This document shows, in pieces, positions 21,983 through 33,838 of a DNA stretch of 64,000 bases. The position numbers and the translations under genes were made by a program. Source of the DNA: Gerris lacustris. Its lineage: Eukaryota > Arthropoda > Insecta > Hemiptera > Gerridae. The stretch lies in NCBI GenBank assembly GCA_951217055.1, contig OX578279.1:76213631-76277630 (forward strand), read 5' to 3'. Position 1 is the first letter of the stretch. The number at the start of each line of letters is the position of its first letter. The notes under the pieces are model-generated. The model searched no databases, had not been told where the DNA came from, and saw only the letters and a program-made list of their open reading frames with translations.

Positions 21983-23268
21983 TAGGGATGGGAGGAAAGG
22001 TACCATGAGTGGAACGAGTTACAACGTTTCGTTCCAAACCAATAACTAGTTCCAGGAACTAGTTATTTTTGGAACGGTTCAGTTTAAGTTTCTCTCATAC
22101 TTCTTATATGAAATATTCTCACACGTGTTCTTGAGTCTAGTCCAGGTTCGTTCCACAATAAGTACCGTTTCTTCATTAAATAGTTCCACTCTTCACTGAC
22201 GATGAAAAGTAGAAATAAAATACAAATGTTTATAATAATATTAAGATCTCTATATTTACCTTTTTATCTTATATTGTTTTTTATTGATATTGTAATTGCA
22301 ACTAAGTAAAAAGTATAATAAAAATGCTTATAATACAACATTATGGTAACCACTAAAAAGAATATTTTATACCACTATAAATAATATTTTTAATAACTAG
22401 AAATATAATGAACTCGAATATGTTATTTTTATTACGAGATCATAAAACTAAACAAAATATAATATTTTTAAGTGTAAAATTATATTTATCCTGTTTATTT
22501 CGTATTATTTACTAACTATTTACTAAAGCGGTAAACAAAAAAAACGAAATGAGTGGCGAAGGGCGAAGGCGACAACTGGAAGACTATGAAACTAAAAGAA
22601 AAAAAAGCTGCAAAGAGATATCTATGTCTCTGAAAGAGAAAGATATAACGCTTCGTATGGAGTGATTCCGAGACTCGAGCACTCATCCCCTCTTCTCTAC
22701 TATTCAAGACATGCACAACGTTTCGTTCCAGCTTGGCTGGTTATGGAACTTGTTTTGCTTGGACCTTGGAACAAAAATTATAGTTTTTGTTCCAAGCGAA
22801 ACGAATCTTTTACGTTCCCTCCGAGTTAGTTACAGTTTTGTTATGTTTTCTCGTTCCCGTTTCCTCTTTAACCAGTTACGTTACACGTTACGTTTTGGAA
22901 CTTGGAACGAAAATGGTCGTTTTCGTTCCAAGCAAAACGAGTTTTTTACGCTCCTTTTAAGTTAGTTGTTTAGTTTCGTTGATGTTTTCTCGTTCCCGTT
23001 TCCTCTTTAATCAGTTACATTTCGTATTATTTTGTACCATAATCACTTAAGATAAAAAAAATTAAAAATGGTGTAGCAAATTTGTATCGAATTCAAGCAA
23101 AAAAAAAGTTATTAAAATTAAATAAGTAAAAATAGACAGTTAAATAAAATAAAAACTTCGAAGTCGTTCCAAAAATAACGTAGTTCGATGGCATCTTGAA
23201 ACGATTGGAACCGTTCCAACTCAGGAACTAGTTATTTTTATAGTTACGTTCCGTTCCGCCCATCCCTA
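21983..23268. mobile_element. hAT-type non-autonomous element with 8-bp target duplication
   Basis: The element begins TAGGGATGGGAGGAA and ends TTCCGCCCATCCCTA. It is flanked by perfect 8-base direct repeats CCTGTAAT at 21975-21982 and 23269-23276. An 8-bp duplication with short inverted ends is the hallmark of hAT insertion. Both subterminal regions are rich in GGAAC/GTTCC motifs such as TTCCAGGAACTAGTTATTTT. An internal stretch beginning near TTGGAACAAAAATTATAG (22767) is repeated with changes near 22898. No transposase domain is visible in the frames at 22516-22965. Confidence 0.93.
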
Positions 23269-23276
23269 CCTGTAAT

Positions 23277-23640
23277 ATTTGATCTCTTTCTCACGACACT
23301 TTATACTTTTTCCCCCTCTTATTTTTAAGAATTGAATACAGGGAGTATTTTTTTCTACAGAATTCCAAGTTTATCCGAGCATGAAAAATCCAAGTGATTT
23401 TATAAAAGAGTATTTTCAGCGTTTTATTACAATCTCGAATAAGGGCTGTTCTCATATTGTATTTGGAATTGAATCGACTCAAGTGGCCCTGTGTCGTCCC
23501 TTTAGTTTTTAGAATTCTAGGGACTTTAGTCCCCTGCAATCCACTCAGTAACTCTGAGAAGCATCAGCTGGTCCAATATCACTATTTTTATTTTTTTATG
23601 TCCTTGTCTTATTTAATTTTACTCTTCTTAAAAGGAAATA
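23277..23640. other. AT-rich intergenic DNA, nothing recognised
   Basis: Two opposite frames of about 80 codons (23291-23539, 23457-23696) look like chance. They show no recognisable domain, and the second runs into the F repeat. Confidence 0.4.
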
Positions 23641-24222
23641 ATCGGTCCGAGACAACTCAGACAAACTTTCTCATATATGAGTTCATAATTACTTAGCCCA
23701 GTGTTTTCCGTTTATTAGTTTTCGTATGTACATTTAATTATTATTGAACATTTCATCAAAATTTATCATAAAAATAACTTATCCTGGGTGGGGAATCGAA
23801 CCTGGACTCTCTCCGTTCGCGTTTTAAACTATTTTCTTAAGAAATAGATTTTTCCCGGGAAAACGGCTTATATCGTTAATTCGTATATTTAAATGGACTA
23901 CATTTTAGAATTTTTTAGTCAAATTCGTCGGAACTGTTTTCGAGAAATAATTTTTTTTTTCCACGTTTTTTCAGAGTTTTTGGGGGGTTGCGCCAAATTT
24001 GGAGCTAAAATTAATTTCTCCTTTTCGCCTCGGGGTATGATTTTTCTTAACGCTTTCTTCAAAATCGGACCAGTAGTTTAGGCTCCAGGCTTCTGCTTAG
24101 ACGATAGACAGGCATTCCTTAAAAACCTCTTTTTTGGACTCAGGGGACCTCAAAACGTGTAAATCCATCAAAATCGAATTTTCGTGCCAACACAGTACTT
24201 TCTCTTTATATGAGAAAGTAAA
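23641..24222 (-). mobile_element. Family F repeat, copy 3
   Basis: A near-complete copy on the minus strand. It shows ATCGGTCCGAGACAACTCAG at the low end, the tRNA-like stretch with GAATCGAACC at 23793, AAAACGGTTCCGACGAATTT on the minus strand in the middle, and ACTTTCTCTTTATATGAGAA at the high end. The GTCT tract is reduced to one GTCTATCGTCT. Confidence 0.85.
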
Positions 24223-25649
24223 AAACAGTAAATACGTATTATTATTGGTGACACATATTTATAGGTTCCTTCCAAATTACTTACTGCAAATAAAATGTAA
24301 CTTATAATTTAAATTACATTTTCTTACTGCATTTTCTTTAATATTAGTTTAGTTTTTAGATGTTACGTGACTGCTTCATTTAATAGATATTATTAGCCAC
24401 TAATTGATGAGTGATGAATAACACTATTGAACTCTTATCAATTTTTTTTTCTGTACATTAACTAATCGCTATCATAAAAAAATTAAGGGGATGTAATAAA
24501 CACTTATGTACAAATAATTGCATATTTTCAAATTTGTCTTTTATTCATCTTTAAAATGTTTATCATTTTGATGATGGATTTATTGGTAAACACAGCTGCT
24601 TGTACGTGGATATGTTAAATGGCATGCCTTTAGCTGGCAAGCAAGCAGATAAAAACTTAATAAAAATCCTTGGTATGCCAGTTACTGGCAAATTCCCTCT
24701 TTTGGCATGCAAGCTACTTCCCCAATTTGACGGGATGTGTTTCTCCGCATTTACTCACCAAACAATTTTCACACGACTCCTGTAAACATATTTTGAATGA
24801 ATCCGATCATTATTTGCTGGTTTTTAGTTAACTTTTACCTCCTAAGGTTATTAAGAATTCTCGGTATCTGAGGGCATTCGGTAAATGTTTTCATGTTTAA
24901 GCAATAAACTTCGTGACCAAGCAAAGTAAAAACCTCATTAGGTTCATGTTTTTTTTAAGAGCGATAACGTATTTTATCATGCTGCAGACCCCACAGCGGG
25001 TAAACCTATGAACTATGAACTTCGTTTCAAGGGCAAATTCTTTATGACCGATATAAGATTTTACGGTCAACATTCCATGCTTATTATCCTTTCCTCCACT
25101 AAGTTTTCACCGTGTGCTGTTTATTAAGTATGTCCATTAAGTTTTGTCCGTTCAAGTGCTCGCCAGAATTAAAATTGAATATATAGTGAAGGAATTTCGT
25201 ATTCAATTATAATGAAGTTAAACTTTAAACTCAATGCAGCATTCTCGCCTTTTACGATTCGAAATTCTCATAAAAGTTTTGACTCGGAAATCTACAGTTT
25301 CATATACAATTTTTTATCTACAATTTGAAGTATTTCAGAAATTCGAATGGTCATCTTTTCAAATTTTTTTTATTCTCCTTGTTAACTTTTTACCCCTTAA
25401 ACTAATAATGTTATTTACAATTCACAAAGAAGATTGTACTTGTCACTTAGAGTTAGACCCTCTAAATTTAAAGAAAGTCATCTTCCTTTGACCTTTAATG
25501 AAGTAAATCCTCATTTGAATGAAGATGGTTAGAAGTCATGACCTTGATGAAAAATGTTATGTGTTGACATTAGATCAAGTATGTGTTTATTTATACTTAA
25601 AATATAAAGATATTCCATAATCGTTTCAGACTTTGATTTGAGAGAACCA
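24223..25649. other. AT-rich intergenic DNA, nothing recognised
   Basis: The frames at 24600-24785 and 25234-25491 show no domain, signal peptide or splice context that I can recognise. This is one of the longer stretches free of obvious dispersed repeats. Confidence 0.4.
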
Positions 25650-25875
25650 TCCTTAGCACAGATCAGTCTGTTCAAGACGGAAAACCACGTGATCGTTCTG
25701 AAGAACCAAAATTTGTTTTGTCTCAGCTTTCACAGTAATCAGCTTCAGACATCAGGGAACATTGTTTGGTCTCTTATCTGTCTATATGTCGCTCAAGTTT
25801 TTCGAACTAACTTGCCTTATAAACTGCTCGTACGATTTTAATGGAATTTAGATGGTAGGTCATAATTAGACCGGA
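25650..25875 (+). mobile_element. Family G repeat, 5' fragment
   Basis: Keeps CACGTGATCGTTCTGAAGAA, TCAGACATCAGGGAACATT, and GATTTTAATGGAATTTAGAT GGTAGGTCAT of the G core in order. The terminal hairpin has decayed and the 3' half is missing. Confidence 0.65.
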
Positions 25876-26807
25876 TTCGGTCTTCGGGAATGTATAAAAT
25901 AAAATAGCATCCAAAAAATGTTCAATTCTGACCAATGTACAGACAAAACTTTAATTAATCTTTTATATATAGATGTGAACTCTGAGTTAACGATTAGTTA
26001 GGTTATTGAAGCCTGGAAATAATAAGACCTTTGTAATGCTGTAGTAGGGTTGTCTGATAAACGTTCTCACTGGTAATGCAGGAAATTGGTTTTCCATTCC
26101 AGGAGATTCTCTTTGGACGTGGGTCGTGGGTGTTTATGAAGTATCTTTCCTCTTAAGTCTTATTATCCTTCGAAAATGTCAGTGATACTAAATTTTACAT
26201 TGTATTCTAATCGAAATAGCTATTGTATAATAGCTTTTATAACTTAAATTTATTTTTGGATACTAGTTTAAGAGTCGACCAAACTGATCATTATCAACAG
26301 AAGCTATAAACGTGGAGGATTATGACATAAAATGTTTAATATCTCGAGTTCTTTTTGTGTTCTTTAAGGGTAGAGATTGTCCTGTATCTGACAGAATAAT
26401 CAACTCTTTGATATTTATTTATTTTCTTAGGTAAACCATTTTCTTTTTTTCTGCTCATTATGAAGTAATTTTTTCTTCTCTAAATTCTTATTGAAGCGTA
26501 TTTTTTCACATTATAACTAGTTAATTTAGCCGGCATATAACTTTCTGTGTCACGATGACATAATACTTTGAAGAGTTATTAGGACAAGAAATCTTTATAA
26601 AATCTAATTTGTCTCAGTTTTATGATCGTCAAAGTTTTATACGAAGGCTTTTAAAATATTGAATCAACTCATGACCTTGTTAAGGTTAAACGATATTTTA
26701 AAATCGGGTTTTAAATCAATTTCATCTTGTATAATGCCTAACTTGTTAGTTTAGGTTGAAAATCTGATTAGCTAATCAGTTCCTATGAAGATGTACCTTT
26801 ATACGAG
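25876..26807. other. AT-rich intergenic DNA, nothing recognised
   Basis: No gene or shared repeat recognised. Confidence 0.45.
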
Positions 26808-27110
26808 AGTCAGCGTGGCCGGTGGCTGCTTGGATTAAATTACGTTCCACGTCTGCTCGCCCATCAATGAATTAAGGACGGCACGAGGTTGTAGGTACGA
26901 TTCCTCGCCGTGATACTCTGATTTATATGGCTCACTAATGATCACATCATACTCGCTTGGGCGGTACAATGTACAGAGGTATGATGTGTGAAGTGGCTGC
27001 AACTCTCTACCACGGGGATAGTAAAATGGGTCTAAAAGATGGTCTAATTGCTAGGTTCCAACAAGTGGTTCCACCCGTCTAGTACTAGTGCTGGGACCTT
27101 ATTACTGTAC
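26808..27110 (+). mobile_element. Possible tRNA-derived SINE
   Basis: AGCGTGGCCGGTGGCTGC resembles an RNA polymerase III A box. About 80 bases downstream GGTACGATTCC resembles a B box, longer than tRNA spacing but usual for decayed SINE heads. A unique body follows with CTCACTAATGATCACATCAT, ending near TGCTGGGACCTTATTACTG. Only one copy is in the window, so the family assignment rests on the promoter-like boxes alone. Confidence 0.45.
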
Positions 27111-27286
27111 CTTTATAATATGATATTAATATATAATTATCCAAAACTGTCATCATTGATATAAGAAGGTAGACGTACATGGTACAGACTGAAAAAACAA
27201 ACTTCGATTGCATTATAAAAGTATGTCTTACCTGAATAGTAAACAAACAATAAACAGGTCAAGCGTGTGCTAGTCAGCACACAGCG

Positions 27287-27947
27287 AGGGTCCGTAGGCC
27301 ACTACACTGTATAGTTTAAGTAGTACCCTATTGATGGTGTTTTTTAAAATGCTGAAAACTTACTTTGAACTATCCTATGGGTGTGATATTCTCAAACCAC
27401 ATAAACAAACATCCGATAAAGTATTTTTTTTTTTGCTACAACCGGACTACAACCATATAAATACATCGACAAGACCATAATGATAAAAAAATAAAGTAAT
27501 ATTTTTTTCGAAATTTCCAAAAAGTGGTATCTTTACTTTTGGTCGAAGAATGTTCAGGAATTTTTCAGATTTTTTGCACTTCACATAAGCGAGAAAGAGT
27601 GAGGGGACACGTTTCACACCATCTTTAAACTCGCCTACGCTCGCCCTATCAAAGTTATAACCAAAGAATTATATATTTTTGTAATCAGCTCGACGTACCC
27701 TTTGATATGATACCCCTCACGGTGTCGAAAAGAAATGTTAACCCTTAAGTTTTTTTACCCTAATTTTTTTGAAAAATATTTTTTTTAAGTCCCTATACTT
27801 TTAAAATATGTGGGTAGGTACAAAACTCATACATGCCAAATTTCAAAGTGATTGGACGAAAGGTGTAGCCGTGAGAGCATGCGACAGGACGGACGGACAG
27901 ACACACGCAGGAAAATATAAGGGTCCTTGGTTGTGCCGACGGACCCT
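27287..27947. mobile_element. Inverted-repeat element N (about 660 bp)
   Basis: AGGGTCCGTAGGC at the left is mirrored by GTGCCGACGGACCCT at the right. Read from the right on the minus strand it has the common layout: terminal repeat, a GTCTGTCCGTCCGTCC tract, then TCCAATCACTTTGAAATTTG GCATGTATGAG, the same type of core as families F, G and H. No coding capacity. Confidence 0.7.
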
Positions 27948-27996
27948 AAAAAATAAGCAATCAAGCAACTATACTGTCGGCTATTTATTTTATTGA

Positions 27997-28573
27997 TTCC
28001 AAGCTTACGGATGGTAACAGAAGCTATGTGATCGTTCAGCAGACAGAAAAAATGTTGTCTCCCATTAAAAAAATTCGAAGACAGAAATCCGTTTTTAACA
28101 TCTGGGAAAATTTTTGGTTCCGTGTCTGTCGGTCTATCTGTCACTCAATTTTGGGCGAACCATAATATCTTAATTTTGATTTTAATAAAATTTGGATGGT
28201 ATGTCATAATTAGCCCATTGTTGGTCCCCCATAAGTTTCAACCTTCGCCCTTTTTTTCTCTTCACCTGCTCACAAACATACATTTTATTACACCTATATC
28301 TTCAAAAGAACTCATCTGATTTTTATAAAATTTGGATGGTGTGTCGCAAGTAGTCCGCAGATAGCCCCAGATTCATTTTAACTGTCTGCGCTCTTTAAAT
28401 TTTGCTACATTTTTACTTTAATACATGTAAAAAATCAAAACAATGTTTGACGGATTTAAAAAACTGGGGGAAAATTAAATAAATTTGGCAAAAAAAAAAT
28501 AGGCTGTAGAAGCATACAAATCATTAAAGTACACGGAATAGAACTCGAGGAAGCTATGTGCCACACTAATTAA
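27997..28573 (+). mobile_element. Family G repeat, copy 3
   Basis: Runs from a mutated end hairpin (CCAAGCTTACGGATGGTAAC) through TTCCGTGTCTGTCGGTCTAT, the core AATTTGGATGGTATGTCATA, and CAGATAGCCCCAGATTC to GGAAGCTATGTGCCACACTA. Confidence 0.8.
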
Positions 28574-29059
28574 CTAACTAATTATGTATGTGCTAAAGGT
28601 GTGCAATAATGAACTCCTCTAGAAACATTCATTACACTTATCTTACTTATTTCAGAATTAAGTGATATACTACAGATGCTTTAAGCTCTGTTGAAAAACC
28701 AAGAAAGAGCAGCTTTAAAATCCGAATTGTTAAGTTGAAAATCCTCTTAAGGGGTAACTCTATTGTCTGTGAAATACTGAACTTAATTATCTTGGATGGG
28801 GTTAGTTCGATGTTGAGTGTTGTCGTGAATGAATGGAGTTAGTTACTAAGAGCTAAACTGATTTAAATGCAAGTTGCAGCCCGTGTGCTTAGATATTTAC
28901 TCCTATATCCTTTCAATTTGGTATCTTGCTAAACATTTGTTTGTAAAGAATCACGTGCATCACTTCTTTTCATCTGTGCAAACGTGATTTATATAAAAAC
29001 CAAGGGAAAGGTAGATAGAAACGGGTAATGATTGAAAAATTGAAATCAAAATAAGATTT
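28574..29059. other. AT-rich intergenic DNA, nothing recognised
   Basis: No gene or shared repeat recognised. Confidence 0.45.
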
Positions 29060-29425
29060 TTACTTTCTCATAAAGTAGTGTAGATATAGAGAAAGTATTG
29101 TCATGGTTCGAAAAATAATTTTTGAGATTATGATTTATTTACACGTTTCAAGGTCCCCTGAGTCTAATAAAGTGATTTTTACCAAATGGCTGTCTGTTGT
29201 CTGTAGTCTGTGCATATTTAAGGAGTCTAAACCACACTGCCGATAACATTAAATTTTGTATACATATTTACAAAAATCATATTCTTAAGCGAAATCGAAT
29301 GAATGAAGCTGTAAATTTAGAGGCGGTACCCTCAAAAACTCGTAGACATTTAAAAAAGAAAAAGGTCCTGACCCTTTCAATACGAACAAGAGGTTTTCCC
29401 TGGAAAAAACTAGTTTCCGATTTAT
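29060..29425 (+). mobile_element. Family F repeat, 5' fragment
   Basis: Starts TACTTTCTCATAAAGTAGTG and keeps CACGTTTCAAGGTCCCCTGA, a short GTCTGTTGTCTG tract and a decayed core. It ends at TCCCTGGAAAAAACTAGTTT just before the next G repeat. Confidence 0.75.
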
Positions 29426-29447
29426 TTATGACAGTAAAATTGATTTT

Positions 29448-30120
29448 GCTTCCGAGCTTACTGAAGGTAACGGAAGCTATGTGATCGTTCCGGAGAACGA
29501 AAATATTTTATGTCTCCGATTTCAAAAATTCCAACTCAGAAATCCGTTTCAGAACTCAGGGATCATTTTTGGTTCCGTGTCTGTCTGTTGGTCTGTCGTT
29601 CAATTTTTGCGAACCAACATATCTTAAAAACTACACGTCCGATTGTAATGAAATTTGTTTGGTAGATCATATTTAGCTCATTGTTGGTCCTATATAAGTT
29701 TGAACCTTCTGCGCTTATTTGTTTCTCTTCCACATGCTCACAAACATACATTTATTTACACCTATAGCTTCAAAAGTACTAATCTGATTTGTATGAAACT
29801 TTTATAGATTATCGAAAGTAACCCGCAGATAGCCCCAGATTAATTTGTACTGTCTGTGCTCTTTAAGATTTGCTAAATTGATAATTTAATTCATGTAACA
29901 TAACAAACAATTTTGACAGATTATATATCGGGAGAAACAATTAAACAAATTAGACAATAATGACTTGTAAAAGCATAAAATAATTAAAGTATACGTGATA
30001 GGATGCGAGGAAGCTATGTGCACATAGCTTGTGAAGGAAGCTGTGTACACATAGCTTGTGAAGGAAGCTATGTGCACATAGCTTGTGAAGGAAGCTGTGT
30101 GCACACCAATTGGCAGTCTA
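29448..30120 (+). mobile_element. Family G repeat, copy 4, with an expanded 3' end
   Basis: Full-length, with an intact end hairpin and GTCTGTCTGTTGGTCTGTCG. The 3' end AAGCTATGTGC has expanded into about three 27-base units of ACATAGCTTGTGAAGGAAGC, generating two copies of the 20-base perfect palindrome AAGCTATGTGCACATAGCTT (30011-30030 and 30065-30084). The frames at 29563-29751 and 29886-30104 are inside it. Confidence 0.88.
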
Positions 30121-30177
30121 TTTTTTTTTTTTTTTTTTTTTTATTTATTTATTGGAAACAAAGTTTTAATCTAACCT

Positions 30178-30432
30178 TATAGTTATAAGTTGTTTTCCCA
30201 GGAAACATCTAGTTTCTTAGAAATAGCTAGTAAAGTGTGAGAGGATGAATTCGATTCTCCGCCGGGGGAAGTTTATGTATTCATGATAAATTTTGATATA
30301 TTATGTTAAATAATATTTGAATGTTACCAGGAAAACTAGAAAAAAACTAATACATGGAAAACACTGGATGAAGTAATTATATATTCTCCTATATGAGGAA
30401 GTTTAGTGCTAGTTATATCGAATAGATTTTTT
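30178..30432 (+). mobile_element. Family F repeat, 3' fragment
   Basis: Resumes the F sequence at GTTTTCCCAGGAAACATCTA, with GAATTCGATTCTCC at the B-box position, then AAAACACTGGATGAAGTAAT, and ends with a decayed version of the F terminus. It overlaps the end of the fragment at 29060-29425, so the two are not one element simply split by the G copy between them. Confidence 0.7.
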
Positions 30433-31138
30433 ATGTTTTTTACAAATCTAATTACATAAAGTTTACTTCGGAAATAAATGATGAGGGATAATGTTACAGT
30501 TTTGCTGAAGTTACCCTTTGATCTTGACATACCTGTGTGTGTGTGTTCCTTTCAAGTAAAGTTCTACGAGTTGTTAATTATTCCATCCTGGTTAATTAAT
30601 TCACTACACCCGATGTATCGTTCTTTGATTTACTCGACCTTACGCTTGTTTTTAACAAACAAAATTTACTAGTAAAAATAATTTCACTTGATACTTCAGC
30701 AAAAATCCCATTACAAATTTTGACTCCCCCCCCCCCCTCTCCCCCAAACCCGAAATTATAAAGTACATACGAATGAATGAAGTTTTACTAACGAGCTTTT
30801 AAAATATATTCCAGAGTATATTAAATCACATTTATTTATTTTTCTCTTTAATTCGCAGTTATTTAATAAAAAAAGTAATAAAAAAAGAGAAAAATAGAAA
30901 ATTCAGGAATAAAAAATGTATTCAATATACAGAATAAATAGAGATTTGATGAATTAATATGCATTGAATAAATTTAAAAAATTGAATAGATTATTTCCTT
31001 GATCAGTGAGATAACGCTTTGACTTATTGATTACCCTAGCATTGATTTATATATATTTACTTTTACAAATAAAATGTTTCTTACGTTGCATTCTATTTTC
31101 TGAAAATGTTGTATTATTTCGAATTTTTGCTTATTTAA
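30433..31138. other. AT-rich intergenic DNA, nothing recognised
   Basis: A C-rich run lies at 30725-30745. No gene recognised. Confidence 0.45.
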
Positions 31139-31847
31139 TCTATATATATATATATATAAATATTACATATGTGTGTATGTTCTTTATACAAATCTACAGT
31201 TTTAGTCCGATCTCGACGAACATTTGCACACTTGACCTTCAAAGCATGGGGAAAATCACTGTCTACATGAATTTTCGAAATTTAAATTTTGGTACACAGG
31301 AGTACGGGGTCAAAGTAATGAATACTCTTCATGATGCATATCGTTGGAAATCTCATTTAAGAGTACAGTAATTGTTGTTATGTACAGTTTTGTCATATTT
31401 ACATTTAGGAGGGGAGTAAAATGAAAAAATATAGCTATATATCTCAAATAAAGAGAATTTTGTCTGTATGAGGGTATGTCTTTTATACAAATCTACAGTT
31501 TTATACCAATTTGATGAATATTTACACACTTTTCCTTCAAAACAAGGTGAAGGTTCACTCCCTACATGAGATTACGAAATTAAAATTTTGGTACACAGGG
31601 GTACGGTGTACAAATGTCAAAGTAATGGATACCCTTCATGATGCATATCGTCGAAAAGCTCTTTAAGAGTACAGTAATTGGATATTTGCAAATTGTCATA
31701 TCAAAAACGAGGGGTATAGAAATAAGTGGGAGGGATAGAATCTAGATATTGTCGCATAGTAAAATAATTTAAATGTTTCTTGATGGTAGTTTATGAACTT
31801 ATCAAATTAAAATAACACTCCGTAGCGAAGCACGGGTATCTATCTAG
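31139..31847 (+). mobile_element. Non-autonomous Helitron (family K), 709 bp
   Basis: The element begins TCTATATATATA after an A and ends CTAG before a T, the A/T insertion pattern of Helitrons, without target duplication. Seven bases before the terminal CTAG region is the hairpin CCGTAGCGAAGCACGG (31820-31835). The inside holds two diverged copies of a block with ATACAAATCTACAGTTTTA, TTGGTACACAGGGGTACGG and TTTAAGAGTACAGTAATTG. No Rep/helicase is encoded. The 114-residue frame at 31027-31371 crosses the 5' end and is a chance frame. Confidence 0.88.
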
Positions 31848-31989
31848 TTTAAAATATTAAATACTTGGTGTTATTTTTAATGTATTTTGTTCATCTGATA
31901 AGTTTATTAACCACCGTTTAGAAACATAAAAGTTATTTTTCTCACTGAGAATATCTATAGATGCCACAGAATTCCTAATAACATACTAA

Positions 31990-33102
31990 TTGAATGTTTA
32001 CATACTAACTGTGGGGAGTTGAAATTTTACATACCTTATTCAATTGTACTTTTGACGATATTTATGAAGTTTTATTAAATTCGTTACGTTAGAACGTGAG
32101 ATATCGGTTAAAACGTTGTTTTCTCTATTTTACTACGTTTTTATTAGCTTGCTTTCTTGTTTGTTTGTTTGTCCGGTACAAATCTGGCATTTGATTTCTA
32201 ACCAACTTCCCGATTAGCTAGACATATGAAACTTTTAGCATAGCTCAGAACACGATGACAATGCATTATTTTAATACTTTTAGCCATCTTTCAGCAGAAT
32301 TTAATTGGTTTTCAGCAAATTTTGCTGTGCGGAAAGTTAGTTCGGAAAAAATCCGTAATTTATTTTATTTGTTTTGCCATGTCCTATATTTACGCAATCT
32401 TCATTTTGACGGGTCTCAAATTTGTGATAGATAAACATTGAATGACAGCAAAACAGGAAATATCGATTATATTATTTATATTATTTCAAATATATCGATG
32501 GCAAGCTTTAGATTTGGTGTTAGGGAGATCCGTTGTACAAAGATTTGTCCTTTTTTAAGATCAGCTCTCTAGATGGTTGTCATTTATGTGAAGTAAATAA
32601 ATTCGGAACTATTTTTTTTTTTTTCACTAACATTATATATTATATAACAATAACAATTATATTATCAACATTACATACGATTCAACAGAAAATTTAAAAA
32701 CGTAGTATATAAAAAGTTCTTTTTATCTTGAAATGATTAAACATTTTGGTAAGCTAATAGTTTTAAAGATCTCTACTATGATGTTATAGAGCGGTGTCGC
32801 TGTTGATTTTACAAAAAGTTCGTTTCATGCCTATCTAGTAGGTGAGGATTGAATCTTTTCCCGTCCTGAAATTCCCATATTGCATTTAAAGCAAACGCTT
32901 ACGCGAGCGTTGCGCGCGAATTCTTATAGATGGATAGTCCAAAGAACTTAGCCTGAGTATTAGTAAAAGAATTATTAATGCCAAATTTAAACTAAATCTG
33001 TCAACTTTTACTTTAGTTATTGTCGGACACGTAAACGTTACTGACTGACAGACAGACAGATAGGATGCATATTTTGTTGAATGTTAAAAGCTCGCTTCAA
33101 TT
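31990..33102 (-). mobile_element. Family H repeat, copy 2, interrupted by element I
   Basis: On the minus strand it starts with TTGAAGCGAGCTTTTAACAT at 33102. It continues through a CTGTCTGTCTGTCAGTCAG tract, CGCGCGCAACGCTCGCGTAA and GACACCGCTCTATAAC to about 32755. There a 0.6-kb insertion breaks it, and it resumes below 32130 with AGAGAAAACAACG and TCTCACGTTCTAACGTAACG. Confidence 0.8.
32131..32754 (-). mobile_element. Element I inserted in an H repeat
   Basis: At least the first 300 bases match 53109-53420: TACTACGTTTTTATTAGCTT, a TTTGTTTGTTTGT tract, TAACTTCCCGA-type sequence with TAGCTAGACAT, TTTAGCCATCTTTCAGCAGA and GAAAGTTAGTTCGG. The strand assignment is arbitrary. The remaining 250 bases have no second copy in the window. 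Confidence 0.65.
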
Positions 33103-33148
33103 AATTGAAGCGAGCGTAAGCGAGCTTCTTACATTCAACGAAATATGC

Positions 33149-33183
<35 letters not shown>

Positions 33184-33838
33184 GTGTAACGTTTACGCGT
33201 GTGACGATAACTTGAGTAAAAGTTGGCCGATTTAGTTGAAATTTGGTATACATGTTCCTCTTAGTAATACTCAGGCTAAGTTCGTTGGACAGCGTGATCC
33301 GCCCAAGAGTTCGCGCGCAATGCTCGCGTAAACGAGAGGTTCAAAAATTAAATTGCAATTTCAGGACGGGAAAAGATTCTATCATCATCTATTCGACGAG
33401 ACGAACATTTTTTCCAAATAACATTTTTTAGTAAAACCAACAGCGACACCGCTATCAATTAATAAAGATCGCTACAACTATTAAAGCGGACCTAAACGTT
33501 TATAATAGAGAAAACAACCTTTTTACCGATATCTTACGTTCTAACGTAACGATTTTAATAAAACTTCATATACACCATCTAATGCACAATTGAAACAAGC
33601 ATGCAAAATTTCAATTTGATACATGCTGTAGTTTTTTTGTAGCAGAGAAATACAATTTATAATAATTGAAAAAGAGATGTGTAGTTAGAGGAAAAGTAGG
33701 AATACGGGGTGGTTCCCTTACTACTAGCCGCTGTACTACTACCAGACCCACTATCTATCAACTCATCATGATTCATGATTATCTATTTTTTCAATATCCA
33801 ATACATATTTATTACCATACGCTCGCTTCAATGATAGA
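33103..33838 (+). mobile_element. Family H repeat, copy 3 (complete)
   Basis: Starts AATTGAAGCGAGCGTAAGCG, has CTGTCTGTCTGTCTGTCTGT at 33156-33182, the core TAGTTGAAATTTGGTATACA, CGCGCAATGCTCGCGTAAAC, an internal palindrome TTACGTTCTAACGTAA, and ends with ATACGCTCGCTTCAATGAT, the mirror of the start. It joins the previous copy head to head through a 26-base perfect palindrome (33090-33115). The frames at 33243 and 33666 are inside it. Confidence 0.88.
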
